From positions 164,818 through 228,817 of the forward strand of contig NZ_QJSR01000001.1 of assembly GCF_003217095.1 (NCBI RefSeq): DNA of 64,000 nucleotides, in the 5' to 3' direction. The notes beneath the pieces are model-generated. The model was given only the letters and a program-made list of their open reading frames with translations. It was not told the origin of the DNA and did no database searches. Made by a program: the position numbers and the translations under genes. This stretch comes from Rhizobium sp. PP-CC-3A-592. GTDB taxonomy: Bacteria; Pseudomonadota; Alphaproteobacteria; Rhizobiales; Rhizobiaceae. This document shows, piece by piece, positions 29,254 to 38,295 of this stretch (positions are counted from its first letter, which is position 1; each line of letters opens with the position of its first letter).

Positions 29254-30654
29254 TCAACACTCGACGACGTTGACCGCGAGACCGCCGGTCGAGGTCTCCT
29301 TGTACTTGTCGTGCATATCGACACCGGTCTGGCGCATGGTTTCGATGCACGCATCCAGCGGCACGAAATGGCTGCCGTCACCCTTCAGGGCCAGCGACGC
29401 GGCCGTCACCGCCTTGACGGCACCGAGTGCGTTGCGCTCAATGCAGGGCACCTGCACCAGCCCTCCGACCGGATCGCAGGTCATTCCCAGATGATGCTCC
29501 AGCGCGATTTCGGCCGCGTTCTCGATCTGCTCCGGCGTTGCACCCATGACGGCGGCAAGGCCGGCGGCAGCCATGGCCGAGGCGGAGCCCACCTCCCCCT
29601 GACAGCCGACTTCGGCACCGGAGATCGAGGCGTTGAACTTGATGATGCCACCGATCGCGGCGGCCGTCAGGAGATAGTCGCGAATGCCGTGATCATCCGC
29701 ATCCTCGTGAAAGTGCAGGTAGTAGCGAATGGTCGCCGGCACGACGCCAGCCGCGCCGTTGGTGGGCGAGGTCACGACCCGGCCACCGGCCGCATTCTCC
29801 TCGTTGACAGCCATGGCGTAGACGCTCAGCCAATCGTTCGCCAGCAGCGGATTGACCTTGTTGGAGCGCCACTCCTGTTCCAGCTTGTCGTGGATCATGC
29901 CAGCGCGGCGACGAACCTTCAGCCCGCCCGGCAGAATGCCTTCCTGAGCCAGACCGCGCTCGATGCAGCTCTTCATCGCGGCCCAGATGCGGTCGAGGCC
30001 GTCATCCAGATCCTCGCGCGACATCGAACATTCCTCGTTCGCGCGCTTCATCTGGGCGATCGAGAGACCCGACCGCGCCGCCATCTCCAGCATCTGCTTC
30101 GCATTGGCGAAGGGATAAGGGACCTTGACGCCGCCGGGCTTGGTCTTGGAAGCACGCATGGCCTCGAGTTCCGTGTCCGTCACGACGAAGCCGCCGCCGA
30201 TGGAATAGTATATCCGTTTCAGCAGCAGGCGACCGTCTTTGTCGAAGGCGGAGAAGGACATGCCGTTGGCGTGGCCCGGAAGAGGCACCTTCTTGTCGAA
30301 GACCAGATCGATCTTCGGCTGGAACCGGTAGGTCGGATGACCCGGCGGTGTGATCTCTCCGGTCCGCTCGACGGCCTCGATGATCCCGTCCATGCGGTCG
30401 GGATCCACCCTGTCGGGACGCTCGCCCATCAAACCCAGGACGACCGCCCTGCCCGAGCCGTGGCCGATACCGGTATAGGCGAGCGAGCCGTGCAGGCTTG
30501 CGGTGATGGAGGCCACAGCTGCACCAGCCGGACGTGGCCAGTCCGGGGACAGGATCAGCTCGAGAAAGCGGTTGGCCGCCGACATCGGCCCCATGGTGTG
30601 GGAGCTCGACGGGCCGATGCCAATCTTGAAGACGTCGAAAACCGAAAGAAACAT
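29254..30654 (-). CDS. sdaA: L-serine ammonia-lyase (iron-sulfur type, single chain)
   Basis: 466 aa. Deaminates L-serine to pyruvate and ammonia with a [4Fe-4S] cluster. N-terminal beta domain ([21 protein letters not shown]) fused to the alpha domain, with cluster cysteines in [16 protein letters not shown] and PCIERN. The ATG at 30654 is the family start; the longer frame upstream reaches into the divergent spacer. Confidence 0.95.
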   Translation of the reverse strand: MFLSVFDVFKIGIGPSSSHTMGPMSAANRFLELILSPDWPRPAGAAVASITASLHGSLAYTGIGHGSGRAVVLGLMGERPDRVDPDRMDGIIEAVERTGEITPPGHPTYRFQPKIDLVFDKKVPLPGHANGMSFSAFDKDGRLLLKRIYYSIGGGFVVTDTELEAMRASKTKPGGVKVPYPFANAKQMLEMAARSGLSIAQMKRANEECSMSREDLDDGLDRIWAAMKSCIERGLAQEGILPGGLKVRRRAGMIHDKLEQEWRSNKVNPLLANDWLSVYAMAVNEENAAGGRVVTSPTNGAAGVVPATIRYYLHFHEDADDHGIRDYLLTAAAIGGIIKFNASISGAEVGCQGEVGSASAMAAAGLAAVMGATPEQIENAAEIALEHHLGMTCDPVGGLVQVPCIERNALGAVKAVTAASLALKGDGSHFVPLDACIETMRQTGVDMHDKYKETSTGGLAVNVVEC

Positions 30655-30823
30655 CGAAACCCCGATCTGCGCCGGATCTGCGCATTCCTCATGGCCGACC
30701 ATAGGCCATTGCCGACCTCTTCGGGCGGTGATCGACCGACATCCGGTGGGGCGCGCGCGACATGCAGATCCGCCCTGCTTTGCAGCATATTGCTTTTTCG
30801 GGCGAGCATGCCACAAGAGCCGC

Positions 30824-31507
30824 ATGGTTCTGGTCGATTATATCGCACTTCTCGTGTTCGCGGCTCTATGGGGCGGCTATGTCTGGGTGACAGACCGACG
30901 GACCGTCTTCGGCCGGACGAGCCTGTCGCGGCTGATGATCGAGCGCCGGCGCCGCTGGATCCTCAATTCGCTCAATCGCGACCTGAAGATGATCGACACC
31001 CAGATCATCGCCGGCCTGCAGGCCGGCACCGCCTTCTTTGCATCCACCTGCATCTTCGCGCTCGGCGGCTGCTTTGCCTTGCTCGGCCGGGCGATGGAGG
31101 CGCAGGCGATCTTCAACGACCTTCCCTATGTCTTCCAGGGTGGCCGCACGGCCTTCGAGCTCAAGGTCGGCGGGCTCACCTGCATCTTTGGCTATGCCTT
31201 CTTCAAATTCGGATGGTCCTACCGCCTGTTCAACTATTGCTCGATCCTGATCGGCGGCATTCCCATGCTGTCGGAAACAAGGGTGGACCGGGCCGCTGCG
31301 GAACGGGCGGCCGAGCGGGCGATCCGGATGAACGTGGTCGCCGCCAAACACTTCAATGCGGGCCTGCGCAGCATTTTCCTGTCGATCGGTTATCTCGGCT
31401 GGTTCGTCAGCCCCTATATCCTGATGGGCGCCACCTGCGTCGTCATCGTCGTCCTCTTCCGCCGCCAGTTCTTTTCCGAAGCGCGGGATGCGCTGCTGGA
31501 GCCATGA
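30824..31507 (+). CDS. DUF599 membrane protein
   Basis: 227 aa with four predicted helices, the first right at the start (VDYIALLVFAALWGGYVWV), the second near 70-92. The central RRRWILNSLNRDLKMIDTQIIAGLQAG is the DUF599 hallmark. Unknown function. Divergent from sdaA, about 170 nt between starts. Confidence 0.87.
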   Translation: MVLVDYIALLVFAALWGGYVWVTDRRTVFGRTSLSRLMIERRRRWILNSLNRDLKMIDTQIIAGLQAGTAFFASTCIFALGGCFALLGRAMEAQAIFNDLPYVFQGGRTAFELKVGGLTCIFGYAFFKFGWSYRLFNYCSILIGGIPMLSETRVDRAAAERAAERAIRMNVVAAKHFNAGLRSIFLSIGYLGWFVSPYILMGATCVVIVVLFRRQFFSEARDALLEP

Positions 31508-31610
31508 TTTCACAGGCCGACATCCACAAATCTTTCGTCCTGACGATCCTGCATGATCCGGTTCGCCACCGGTTCCACCGTCCGCCGAGCATGTTTTAGG
31601 GGAATTTCCG

Positions 31611-32627
31611 ATGTCGCGTACCGAACTGATGTCACAGTCATCTCCCGAATCCTCGTCGTTGCCACCGACAGAGACGCGTCTCGCGCGCCGCCGCCTCGGC
31701 TGGCTGGACGTGGTTCGCGGCATCGCCATTCTCGCCATGGCGAGCTATCATTTCTCCTGGGATCTCGAATATTTCGGCTATCTCGCGCCGGGAACCGTCG
31801 GCACTGGGCTGTTCAAGTATTATGCGCGGGGTATCGCCAGCAGCTTCCTGCTGCTCGCCGGCTTCAGCCTCGTGCTCGGCCATTTCCCCCGCTTTCGGGG
31901 TCGACCGTTCCTGATCCGATTTGGGAAGATCGCTGCCGCCGCTGCCGTGATCAGCATCGCCACATGGTTCGCCTTTCCCTCGGGCTTCATCTTCTTCGGC
32001 ATTCTTCATTCGATCGCCGCAGCCAGCCTCATCGGCCTCCTGTTTCTCCGCCTCCCGGTCGCGGTCACGCTCGTGGCGGCCGTCGCCGCCTTCGTCGCGC
32101 CGCTCTACCTCCGGTCGGCTTTCTTCGATACGCCGGCGCTTTGGTGGGTCGGGCTATCGGAAACGCTGCCGCGGTCGAACGACTACGTCCCGCTCCTGCC
32201 GTGGCTTTCCCCGTTCCTGACCGGCATCGCACTCGGCCGCATCGCGCTCGGCTCGAAATGGCTCGACCGGGCCGCGCCGTCAGAAGGTCAGTCCAACAGA
32301 CTCGCGCGCGGCCTTGCCTTCGCCGGCCGGCACAGCCTGCCGATCTACCTCATCCATCAGCCGCTGCTGTTCTCGCTGGTTGCCCTCTTCGCCATGGTCT
32401 ATCCGGCACCCCGGCCCGATCCGCGGCCGGCCTTCCAGTCCAGCTGCATGGCAACCTGCACCGGCGACCAGACACAGACCTTCTGCACACGCTTCTGCGG
32501 CTGCACGCTCGACAGGCTGGTGGAACAGAACCTGCTCGACCCACTGGACCGGGGTCTGATTGATGGGCGCACGGATGCGCGGGTCGCCGACATTGCGGGA
32601 CAGTGCACGATGAAGGCCCAGGAGTAG
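31611..32627 (+). CDS. DUF1624 (HGSNAT-like) membrane protein with Cys-rich tail
   Basis: 338 aa. Begins with the DUF1624 signature RLGWLDVVRGIAILAMASYHFSWDL, then about seven helices ending in GRHSLPIYLIHQPLLFS. Related to heparan-alpha-glucosaminide N-acetyltransferase and acyltransferase-3 proteins, which move acyl groups across a membrane. After the last helix there is a soluble tail with a dense cysteine pattern (C-x3-C-x8-C-x3-C-x-C) and one more Cys near the end, not needed for the fold and possibly metal- or disulfide-forming. Located 103 nt after the DUF599 gene. Confidence 0.85.
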   Translation: MSRTELMSQSSPESSSLPPTETRLARRRLGWLDVVRGIAILAMASYHFSWDLEYFGYLAPGTVGTGLFKYYARGIASSFLLLAGFSLVLGHFPRFRGRPFLIRFGKIAAAAAVISIATWFAFPSGFIFFGILHSIAAASLIGLLFLRLPVAVTLVAAVAAFVAPLYLRSAFFDTPALWWVGLSETLPRSNDYVPLLPWLSPFLTGIALGRIALGSKWLDRAAPSEGQSNRLARGLAFAGRHSLPIYLIHQPLLFSLVALFAMVYPAPRPDPRPAFQSSCMATCTGDQTQTFCTRFCGCTLDRLVEQNLLDPLDRGLIDGRTDARVADIAGQCTMKAQE

Positions 32628-32642
32628 CACCGCAAACGAGAA

Positions 32643-32668
32643 CGCCGCGACAGACGGCTGTCACGGCG
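32643..32668. terminator. Inverted repeat, probable bidirectional terminator
   Basis: CGCCGcGACAG / CTGTCaCGGCG stem with an ACGG loop, followed by AAAA on plus (TTTT on minus). Sits between the convergent DUF1624 and MerR genes; the T-run favours the minus strand. Confidence 0.55.
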
Positions 32669-32695
32669 AAAATCATGTAACAATATTGGGCGGGA

Positions 32696-33094
32696 TCAGG
32701 TGCCGACGCCGATTTCGGCCAGCCGTGTCAGGCAGGCTTCCTCGACATTGCTCATTTCCTCGAGCGTTTCCTCGATGTCGCGGCGCTTCTGGATGAGTTC
32801 CGTGCGCTTATCCTCAAGCCGCTTCATCATCAGGCGTAGCTGCCCGGCCTCGCCCGGCGGCTCCTTGTAGATCTGGATGATTTCCCGGATCTCCGCAATA
32901 CTGAAGCCGATCCGCCGTCCGCGCAGGATCTCCTTGATCAGATGCCGGTCCGTCGAGCGGAAGAAGCGCGTGCGACCGCGCCGCTCGGGATGGATCAGCC
33001 CTTCGTCCTCATAAAAACGAAGCGTGCGCGTCGAGACACCGAATTCCCGTGTCAGTTCCGTGATGGTATAATACTTGTCCAAACCATGCCTCAT
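32696..33094 (-). CDS. MerR family transcriptional regulator (LiuR-like)
   Basis: About 132 aa. Winged HTH YYTITELTREFGVSTRTLRFYEDEGLIHPERRGRTRFF, then helix KEILRGRRIGFSIAEIREII and a C-terminal coiled coil; no metal-binding Cys pair. This matches the LiuR/PsrA-like MerR branch that controls branched-chain and fatty acyl degradation. In-frame starts: ATG 33121, ATG 33094, TTG 33082. The promoter at 33108-33136 would exclude 33121; the TTG has GAGG upstream, and MDKYYTI is the common N-terminus. Confidence 0.88.
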   Translation of the reverse strand: MRHGLDKYYTITELTREFGVSTRTLRFYEDEGLIHPERRGRTRFFRSTDRHLIKEILRGRRIGFSIAEIREIIQIYKEPPGEAGQLRLMMKRLEDKRTELIQKRRDIEETLEEMSNVEEACLTRLAEIGVGT

Positions 33095-33107
33095 CTGCCA
33101 GACGGAA

Positions 33108-33136
33108 ATCCTGAGCGACATTTACGTAAAAGTCAA
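33108..33136 (-). promoter_or_regulatory. Promoter of the MerR gene with palindrome in its spacer
   Basis: On minus: -35 TTGACT (33131-33136), 17-nt spacer, -10 CAGGAT (33108-33113). The palindrome TTTACGTAAA (33121-33130) lies in the spacer, where MerR proteins bind, suggesting autoregulation. Confidence 0.5.
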
Positions 33137-33210
33137 TGCGTACGAACAGATCGACGTGTAACTGCAGCGACGGCGCCAGATCGGTTTGGGAAGAGCCGGC
33201 GCGCTCCCCT

Positions 33211-34638
33211 TCAGTGAATACCGAACCACCATGAGGCGAGGCCGAGAAACGCGAAGAAGCCGGTGACATCCGTCACGGTCGTCACGAAGACGGCCGAGGA
33301 CACGGCAGGGTCCGCGCCGAACTTGTCGAGCAACAGGGGAATGAAGATCCCGGCCAGCGCTGCGGCGATCATGTTGATCAGCATGGCTGTGGCGATGATC
33401 CCGCCGATCTCGGGGCTTTGGAACCATGTGCCCGCGGCAAGGCCGATGAGGAGGCCGAACAGCGCGCCATTGATGAGGCCGACGCCCGCCTCGCGCCGGA
33501 TAACGCGGAAGGCGTTGTGGATGTCGAGATCGCGTGTCGCAAGCGCGCGCACCGTTACCGTCATCGTCTGCGAACCCGCATTGCCGCCCATGCCGGCGAC
33601 GATGGGCATGAGAACGGCGAGCGCGACGATGTGCTCGATCGCCTTGTCGAAGAGACCGATGACGGAGGCGGCCAGCATGGCTGTGAACAGGTTGACCATC
33701 AGCCAGACGACGCGCGAGCGCGACGTATCGAGAACCGTGTCGGACAGTTCTTCGTCACCGACGCCGCCGAGGCGCATGATGTCCTCCTCGGCCTCTTCCT
33801 GGATGACGTCGACGACGTCGTCGATGGTCAGCACGCCGACGAGGCGCTGATTCTCATCGACGACGGCGGCCGAAAGCAGGTTGTACTGCTCGAAAACCTG
33901 CGCCGCCTCTTCCTGGTCCATCTCGGCCGGCACCGGATGGTTGGTTTCGCGCATGATCGATTCGATCTTCACCGAGCGCTTGGTGCGCAGGATGCGGTCG
34001 AGGTCGATCGTGCCGAGCAGACGGAAGGTCGGGTCGATCACGAAAATCTGGGTGAAGCTTTCGGGAAGCTCCGTGTCCTCGCGCATATAGTCGATCGTCT
34101 GGCCGACCGTCCAGAACGGCGGCACCGCGACGAACTCCGTCTGCATGCGCCGACCAGCGGTCGATTCGGGATAATCGAGCGAGCGGCGCAGGCGCACGCG
34201 TTCCGTGAACGGCAGCTTGGCGAGGATCGCCTCCTGATCCTCCTGGTCCATATCCTCGAGAATGTAGACGGCATCGTCCGAATCCATCTCGCCGAGCGCC
34301 GCGGCGATCTGTTCGTTCGGCAGGTGCTCGACGATGTCCATACGGATCGCCTCGTCCACCTCCGTCAGGGCCGAGAGATCGAAATCGTCGCCCAGCAGCG
34401 AGACCATCGCGCGGCGCTGCTCGGGATTGATGGCTTCGAGAAGGTCGCCCATTTCGGACGCGTGCAGACGCGCCACGTGCTGGCGAAGATACAGCACATC
34501 GCGGTCGGCGATCGCGGCGCCGACATGCATCAGGTAATCGGAGCGAACCGATCCATCCTCAGCATAGATGTCAGCCCCATCATAGGCATCGTCCGCCTCG
34601 AGAACGCGCGTTTCCATGTCGTCGCCGGTGTTGCTCAT
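33211..34638 (-). CDS. mgtE: Magnesium transporter MgtE
   Basis: 475 aa. N-terminal MgtE_N superhelix (about 40-150), paired CBS domains (about 155-280, with FVIDPTFRLLGTIDLDRIL and LVGVLTIDDVVDVIQEEAEED) and five C-terminal membrane helices with the conserved MPIVAGMGGNAGSQT selectivity segment. Mg2+ channel gated by cytosolic Mg2+ through the N and CBS domains. No magnesium-sensing leader was recognised upstream. Confidence 0.95.
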   Translation of the reverse strand: MSNTGDDMETRVLEADDAYDGADIYAEDGSVRSDYLMHVGAAIADRDVLYLRQHVARLHASEMGDLLEAINPEQRRAMVSLLGDDFDLSALTEVDEAIRMDIVEHLPNEQIAAALGEMDSDDAVYILEDMDQEDQEAILAKLPFTERVRLRRSLDYPESTAGRRMQTEFVAVPPFWTVGQTIDYMREDTELPESFTQIFVIDPTFRLLGTIDLDRILRTKRSVKIESIMRETNHPVPAEMDQEEAAQVFEQYNLLSAAVVDENQRLVGVLTIDDVVDVIQEEAEEDIMRLGGVGDEELSDTVLDTSRSRVVWLMVNLFTAMLAASVIGLFDKAIEHIVALAVLMPIVAGMGGNAGSQTMTVTVRALATRDLDIHNAFRVIRREAGVGLINGALFGLLIGLAAGTWFQSPEIGGIIATAMLINMIAAALAGIFIPLLLDKFGADPAVSSAVFVTTVTDVTGFFAFLGLASWWFGIH

Positions 34639-34978
34639 CTGCCCGCCTCGCGATCGTTCAGCCGTTCCGGGCGCCGGAGCGATGCCCGGGGCTTGAGGGA
34701 AGGCTCTGCCAGTATCTCGATGGTTACAGGCCGGAAACCAGGGTCGGCCGCACTTCCTGCTAGACCATGGAAAGGCGCGGGTCTACCGAAGATGAGGCGC
34801 AGGCGCGCCATATCCGGCAGATTTGTTCAAGCTGTTGCAAGACTTCACAAATCACCTCCGAATTCGCCTTCGCGTCGTCGCAGGGCGAGGATACCGATAC
34901 GCACCGGGTACCCAGGTGATATAGGGGCGAGAGGAAGCCGGCACACGTGCCCCATCCTCATGACTCCGGAGCCTTCGC
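34639..34978. other. 340-nt divergent spacer between mgtE and the deformylase-like gene
   Basis: No gene seen. It must hold promoters for both directions. I looked for an M-box type magnesium leader on the mgtE side and saw no recognisable core. Nothing else can be assigned, apart from a CCGGAG ribosome site next to the 34979 start. Confidence 0.4.
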
Positions 34979-35479
34979 ATGACGATCAGACCGATCATCC
35001 CCTACCCCGACACCCGACTAAAAACGCCGGCAGAGCCTGCCACCGCCTTCGACAGCGACCTCGCCGCGCTCGCCACCGATCTGCTCGACACCATGCGCGC
35101 CGCGCCCGGCATTGGCATCACCGGCCCGCATATCGGCATCCTCAAGGCGATCACTGTCATCGAGACAGACGAGAAGACGGGTCCCCGGATCTTCATCAAT
35201 CCGGAGATCGTCAGCGCCTCTACGGAAACGACGCGCCACATGGAAGGCAGCGTCTCCATGCCGGGCTTCACCGACGAGGTGGAGCGGCCCACAACCGTGA
35301 CCGTGCGTTATCAAACCCTTGAGGGCCTCTGGCGCGAGGAGGAAGCGCAAGGCCTGCTCTCCGTCTGCCTGCAGCACGAAATCGACCAGATCAACGGCAT
35401 CTTCTGGCTGCAGCGCCTGTCGCGGCTGAAGCGGGAGCGGCTGGTGAAGCGCTATGAGAAGGCATTGAAGACCGGATGA
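34979..35479 (+). CDS. Peptide deformylase-like protein lacking metal ligands
   Basis: 166 aa with the PDF fold order, but all three signature motifs are altered. GxGLAAPQ reads GIGITGPHIG (residues 44-53). EGCLS reads EGSVSMPG, so the metal-ligand Cys is Ser91. HExDH reads HEIDQ (133-137), so one ligand His is Gln137 while the catalytic Glu134 stays. Canonical deformylases remove the N-formyl group from new proteins with Fe2+; this one probably cannot hold the metal in the usual way. Likely a paralogue with another role. Confidence 0.85.
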   Translation: MTIRPIIPYPDTRLKTPAEPATAFDSDLAALATDLLDTMRAAPGIGITGPHIGILKAITVIETDEKTGPRIFINPEIVSASTETTRHMEGSVSMPGFTDEVERPTTVTVRYQTLEGLWREEEAQGLLSVCLQHEIDQINGIFWLQRLSRLKRERLVKRYEKALKTG

Positions 35480-35529
35480 TGAAGGTGCCAGCTAATGGCA
35501 TGATTGGGTCTAACCCAATGACAAGGCAC

Positions 35530-35557
35530 AAAAAAACCGGCACAAGCCGGTTTCTTT
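35530..35557 (-). terminator. Terminator of tRNA-Leu, usable on both strands
   Basis: AAACCGG / CCGGTTT stem with a 6-nt loop; on minus it is followed by T7 right after the tRNA, on plus by TTTCTTTT after the deformylase-like gene. Confidence 0.85.
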
Positions 35558-35642
35558 TGGTGCGGTCGAGAAGACTCGAACTTCCACGGGTTGCCCCACA
35601 GCGACCTCAACGCTGCGCGTCTACCAATTCCGCCACGACCGC
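35558..35642 (-). tRNA. tRNA-Leu (anticodon GAG)
   Basis: Complete cloverleaf on minus: acceptor GCGGTCG paired with CGACCGC, D-arm with GGTAGACGC, anticodon stem CAGCG/CGCTG with loop TTGAGGT (anticodon GAG, leucine CUC/CUU), long variable arm typical of class II tRNAs, T-arm with GTTCGAGTC, discriminator A and encoded CCA. Followed at once by an intrinsic terminator. Confidence 0.96.
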
Positions 35643-35924
35643 ATCGTGGTAGAGCCGAACTGCTCCGGCAGGGGTGCGTTTAGCAAAAGGATTTGGGGGG
35701 CACAAGGGCGTAATGCGGAAAAGTTGGCGGTGGTGAAAACTATTTCGGAGGTCTGTGGACAGAGCCCGGAAATCCGCCTTTAACCCTTGGTGAACACGCC
35801 CCATCTACAGGGCTGATCGGTTAGCCGGATCGCTTTTCGCAAGAGCCGTCGCTGATTTTCACTCCAATGAGCCTGCACGGCATGAGATCACCTCGCGCCG
35901 ACCGCAGCATATTCAGGACAGACC

Positions 35925-36680
35925 ATGCAGCGCGACGCTCTCGACAGTCGTTTTTTTGCCGGGGACGACTGTCCTCCGGTTCGGTGGCGGATCGCGGAGG
36001 GCCCTGTGCCCTATGAGGCGGCCGTGGAGACCATGGAGCGCGAGGTGGCGGCCATTGCTGCCGGCGAAGCCGACGAGCTCGTCTGGCTGGTCGAACATCC
36101 GCCGCTCTACACCGCCGGCACGAGTGCCGATGCGGCCGATCTCGTGATGCCCGACCGTTTCCCCGTCTACGCGACCGGGCGCGGCGGCGAATACACCTAT
36201 CACGGGCCCGGGCAGCGTGTGGTCTATGTCATGCTCGACCTCAAGCGCCGGCGGCAGGACGTACGCGCCTTCGTGGCGGCGCTCGAGGATCTCGTCATCC
36301 GCACGCTCTCCAGCATGAACGTCACCGGCGAGCGGCGCGAGGATCGCGTCGGCGTCTGGGTGCGCCGGCCGGAAAAGGCGCCCCTGCCCGATGGCACGCC
36401 GGCGGAAGACAAAATCGCCGCAATCGGCATCCGGCTGCGCCGCTGGGTGAGCTTTCACGGGCTGTCGCTGAATGTCGATCCCGACCTCGACCATTTCGGC
36501 GGCATCGTGCCCTGCGGCATTCGCGGGCATGGCGTCACCAGCCTCGTCGATCTCGGCCTGCCGGTGATGATGGAGGATGCCGACATGCGGCTTCGGGATG
36601 CGTTCGAGGCCGTGTTCGGGCCGACGGTGACAGACACGACCGTCAGTGCGCCGGCTGGCGACGCTCCCGCCAGATCATGA
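35925..36680 (+). CDS. lipB: Octanoyl-[ACP]:protein N-octanoyltransferase
   Basis: 251 aa. Transfers octanoyl from acyl-carrier protein to lipoyl domains, first step of lipoate synthesis. Motifs: [25 protein letters not shown], catalytic Lys in DKIAAIGIR and catalytic Cys in GGIVPCGI. The last 38 nt overlap the 3' end of the convergent transporter gene. Confidence 0.95.
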   Translation: MQRDALDSRFFAGDDCPPVRWRIAEGPVPYEAAVETMEREVAAIAAGEADELVWLVEHPPLYTAGTSADAADLVMPDRFPVYATGRGGEYTYHGPGQRVVYVMLDLKRRRQDVRAFVAALEDLVIRTLSSMNVTGERREDRVGVWVRRPEKAPLPDGTPAEDKIAAIGIRLRRWVSFHGLSLNVDPDLDHFGGIVPCGIRGHGVTSLVDLGLPVMMEDADMRLRDAFEAVFGPTVTDTTVSAPAGDAPARS

Positions 36681-37581
36681 ACAGGCCGGACCCGACGATG
36701 ATGGCGACGCCGAGCCATTTGGAAGCCGTCGGGAACTCGCCGAAGACGAGATAGCCAAGCACGGTTGCCGCGATGATCTCGAAATAATGCAGCGGCGCCA
36801 GCACCGAGGCAGGCGCGGCCTGAAAGGCCTTAACCACCATGAGGTGCCCGTAGCCCGAAATCGTGCCGAGCGCGATGACGAGCACCCAGCCGAGCGGCGT
36901 GTGCGGCAGCGACGGCACGAAATCCGCAGCACCCGTTCCATGGCCGATGCCAATCGTCGCCGTCATGAACAGCGTGCCGCCGACACCGGCGAAGGTCTGC
37001 ATGGCGAGCGGGCTGTCGGCAGCGCCGGATGCGCGGTTCATCAGGAGATAGCACGCGAAGAGAAAGGCGCAGGCCACCGGCATCAGCGCGGTGAGGCCGA
37101 ACACCTGAAAGCTCGGCTGGATGACGATCATCGCACCGAAGAAGCCGATCCCGATCGCCACCCACCGACGCCAGCCGACCTTCTCGCCGAGGATGAGGGC
37201 CGACAGGCAGGTGAGGATGAACGGCTCCACGAAATAGATCGCGAACACGTCAGCGAGCGGCATGTACTTCACCGACACGAAGAAGAACAGCGATGCGGCC
37301 GCGAGCAGAATGCCGCGCAGCATGTTGTACCACGGCCTCTGCGGCACGAGGGCCCTCGGACCGCCGAGCCGAAGCAGCATCGGCAGGGTTGCGACGAGCT
37401 GGAAGAAGAAGCGGTAGAACGTCACCTGCGCCGGCGACATGCCGAGTTCGACCGCCATATATTTGGCGACGGCATCCATGCAGGGCAGGATCATCATGGC
37501 GGTGAGCAGCAGCAGGACTCCCTGCATGACCGTGGCCGGCAGGACCGTAGCGGGCAGAGCGGACGGGGATGGACGTGTCAT
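36643..37581 (-). CDS. EamA family (DMT) transporter
   Basis: 312 aa with ten predicted helices in two EamA repeats (first ending [27 protein letters not shown], second ending [27 protein letters not shown]). RarD/YdcZ-like inner-membrane exporter; substrate unknown. The ATG at 37581 starts [10 protein letters not shown]; the frame continues upstream without a domain. Its 3' end overlaps lipB antiparallel by 38 nt. Confidence 0.9.
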   Translation of the reverse strand: MTRPSPSALPATVLPATVMQGVLLLLTAMMILPCMDAVAKYMAVELGMSPAQVTFYRFFFQLVATLPMLLRLGGPRALVPQRPWYNMLRGILLAAASLFFFVSVKYMPLADVFAIYFVEPFILTCLSALILGEKVGWRRWVAIGIGFFGAMIVIQPSFQVFGLTALMPVACAFLFACYLLMNRASGAADSPLAMQTFAGVGGTLFMTATIGIGHGTGAADFVPSLPHTPLGWVLVIALGTISGYGHLMVVKAFQAAPASVLAPLHYFEIIAATVLGYLVFGEFPTASKWLGVAIIVGSGLFMIWRERRQPAH

Positions 37582-37821
37582 GCGAATCAGGCTCCAGGTC
37601 CGGTGTCGGACGTCCTTATGGCAATGCCCTCGCACGGTTTTCCGCAAGGCGTGTCTCGACAGATAATTGACGCTGCAGGCTCTTTTCTTTCCCGGTCGCG
37701 GCTGTAGGCTCAGACATATGGAAGGCTCCGGGCATTTGCGTTCAGGAACGCGTTTCGACGTGGTCAACGCGTCGTTCCAAGGTATCCGGCGCGGCACCGG
37801 AGCACGATCAGGGAGAACGCC

Positions 37822-38217
37822 ATGCGCGTATCGACGGAAGCCATGATGGCAATGCTGCGGCAGCCGCGCGACACGGATACGCCCGGTGGGCGGCTCTTCC
37901 GCGCACGCGGCGCGCTCAACCTCAGCCTTGCCGATCTCGCGGAACGTCTTGCCGTTTCGCACGACATGGTTTCGGACTGGGAACGTGACCGGAGCGAGCC
38001 GGAGGGCGAAAAGCTGGCGCTGCTCGCCGACCTGCTGGGCGTCACGCCGAAATGGCTGATTGCCGGCATCGCGGAACCCTCCGGCGTCATGCTTTCACCA
38101 TCGGCCGTGCAGTCCCTGCTCGATGAGCTGGCCAGCGCCAAGGCGCTGCATGCGCAGACCGGCAAGGCGATAGACGTGCTTGAGACCTCGCTTCGCCGCA
38201 TCCTAAAGGGTATCTGA
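37822..38217 (+). CDS. XRE family transcriptional regulator
   Basis: 131 aa. HTH_3 domain at about residues 22-80 (RLFRARGALNLSLADLAERLAVSHDMVSDWERDRSEPEGEKLALLADLLGV), followed by a helical tail that could dimerise. Regulon unknown; it lies 78 nt ahead of the formaldehyde dehydrogenase gene and might regulate it or itself. Confidence 0.9.
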   Translation: MRVSTEAMMAMLRQPRDTDTPGGRLFRARGALNLSLADLAERLAVSHDMVSDWERDRSEPEGEKLALLADLLGVTPKWLIAGIAEPSGVMLSPSAVQSLLDELASAKALHAQTGKAIDVLETSLRRILKGI

Positions 38218-38295
38218 ATCGCAAGCACCGAATCGTGGACTTTGGTCCGCGTGACGCCACGACCAACCAAGACCTTCAAATCCAGGAGACATTTC

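Noticed and set aside
34639..34978. Magnesium-sensing M-box before mgtE
   Set aside because: No recognisable M-box core on the minus strand.
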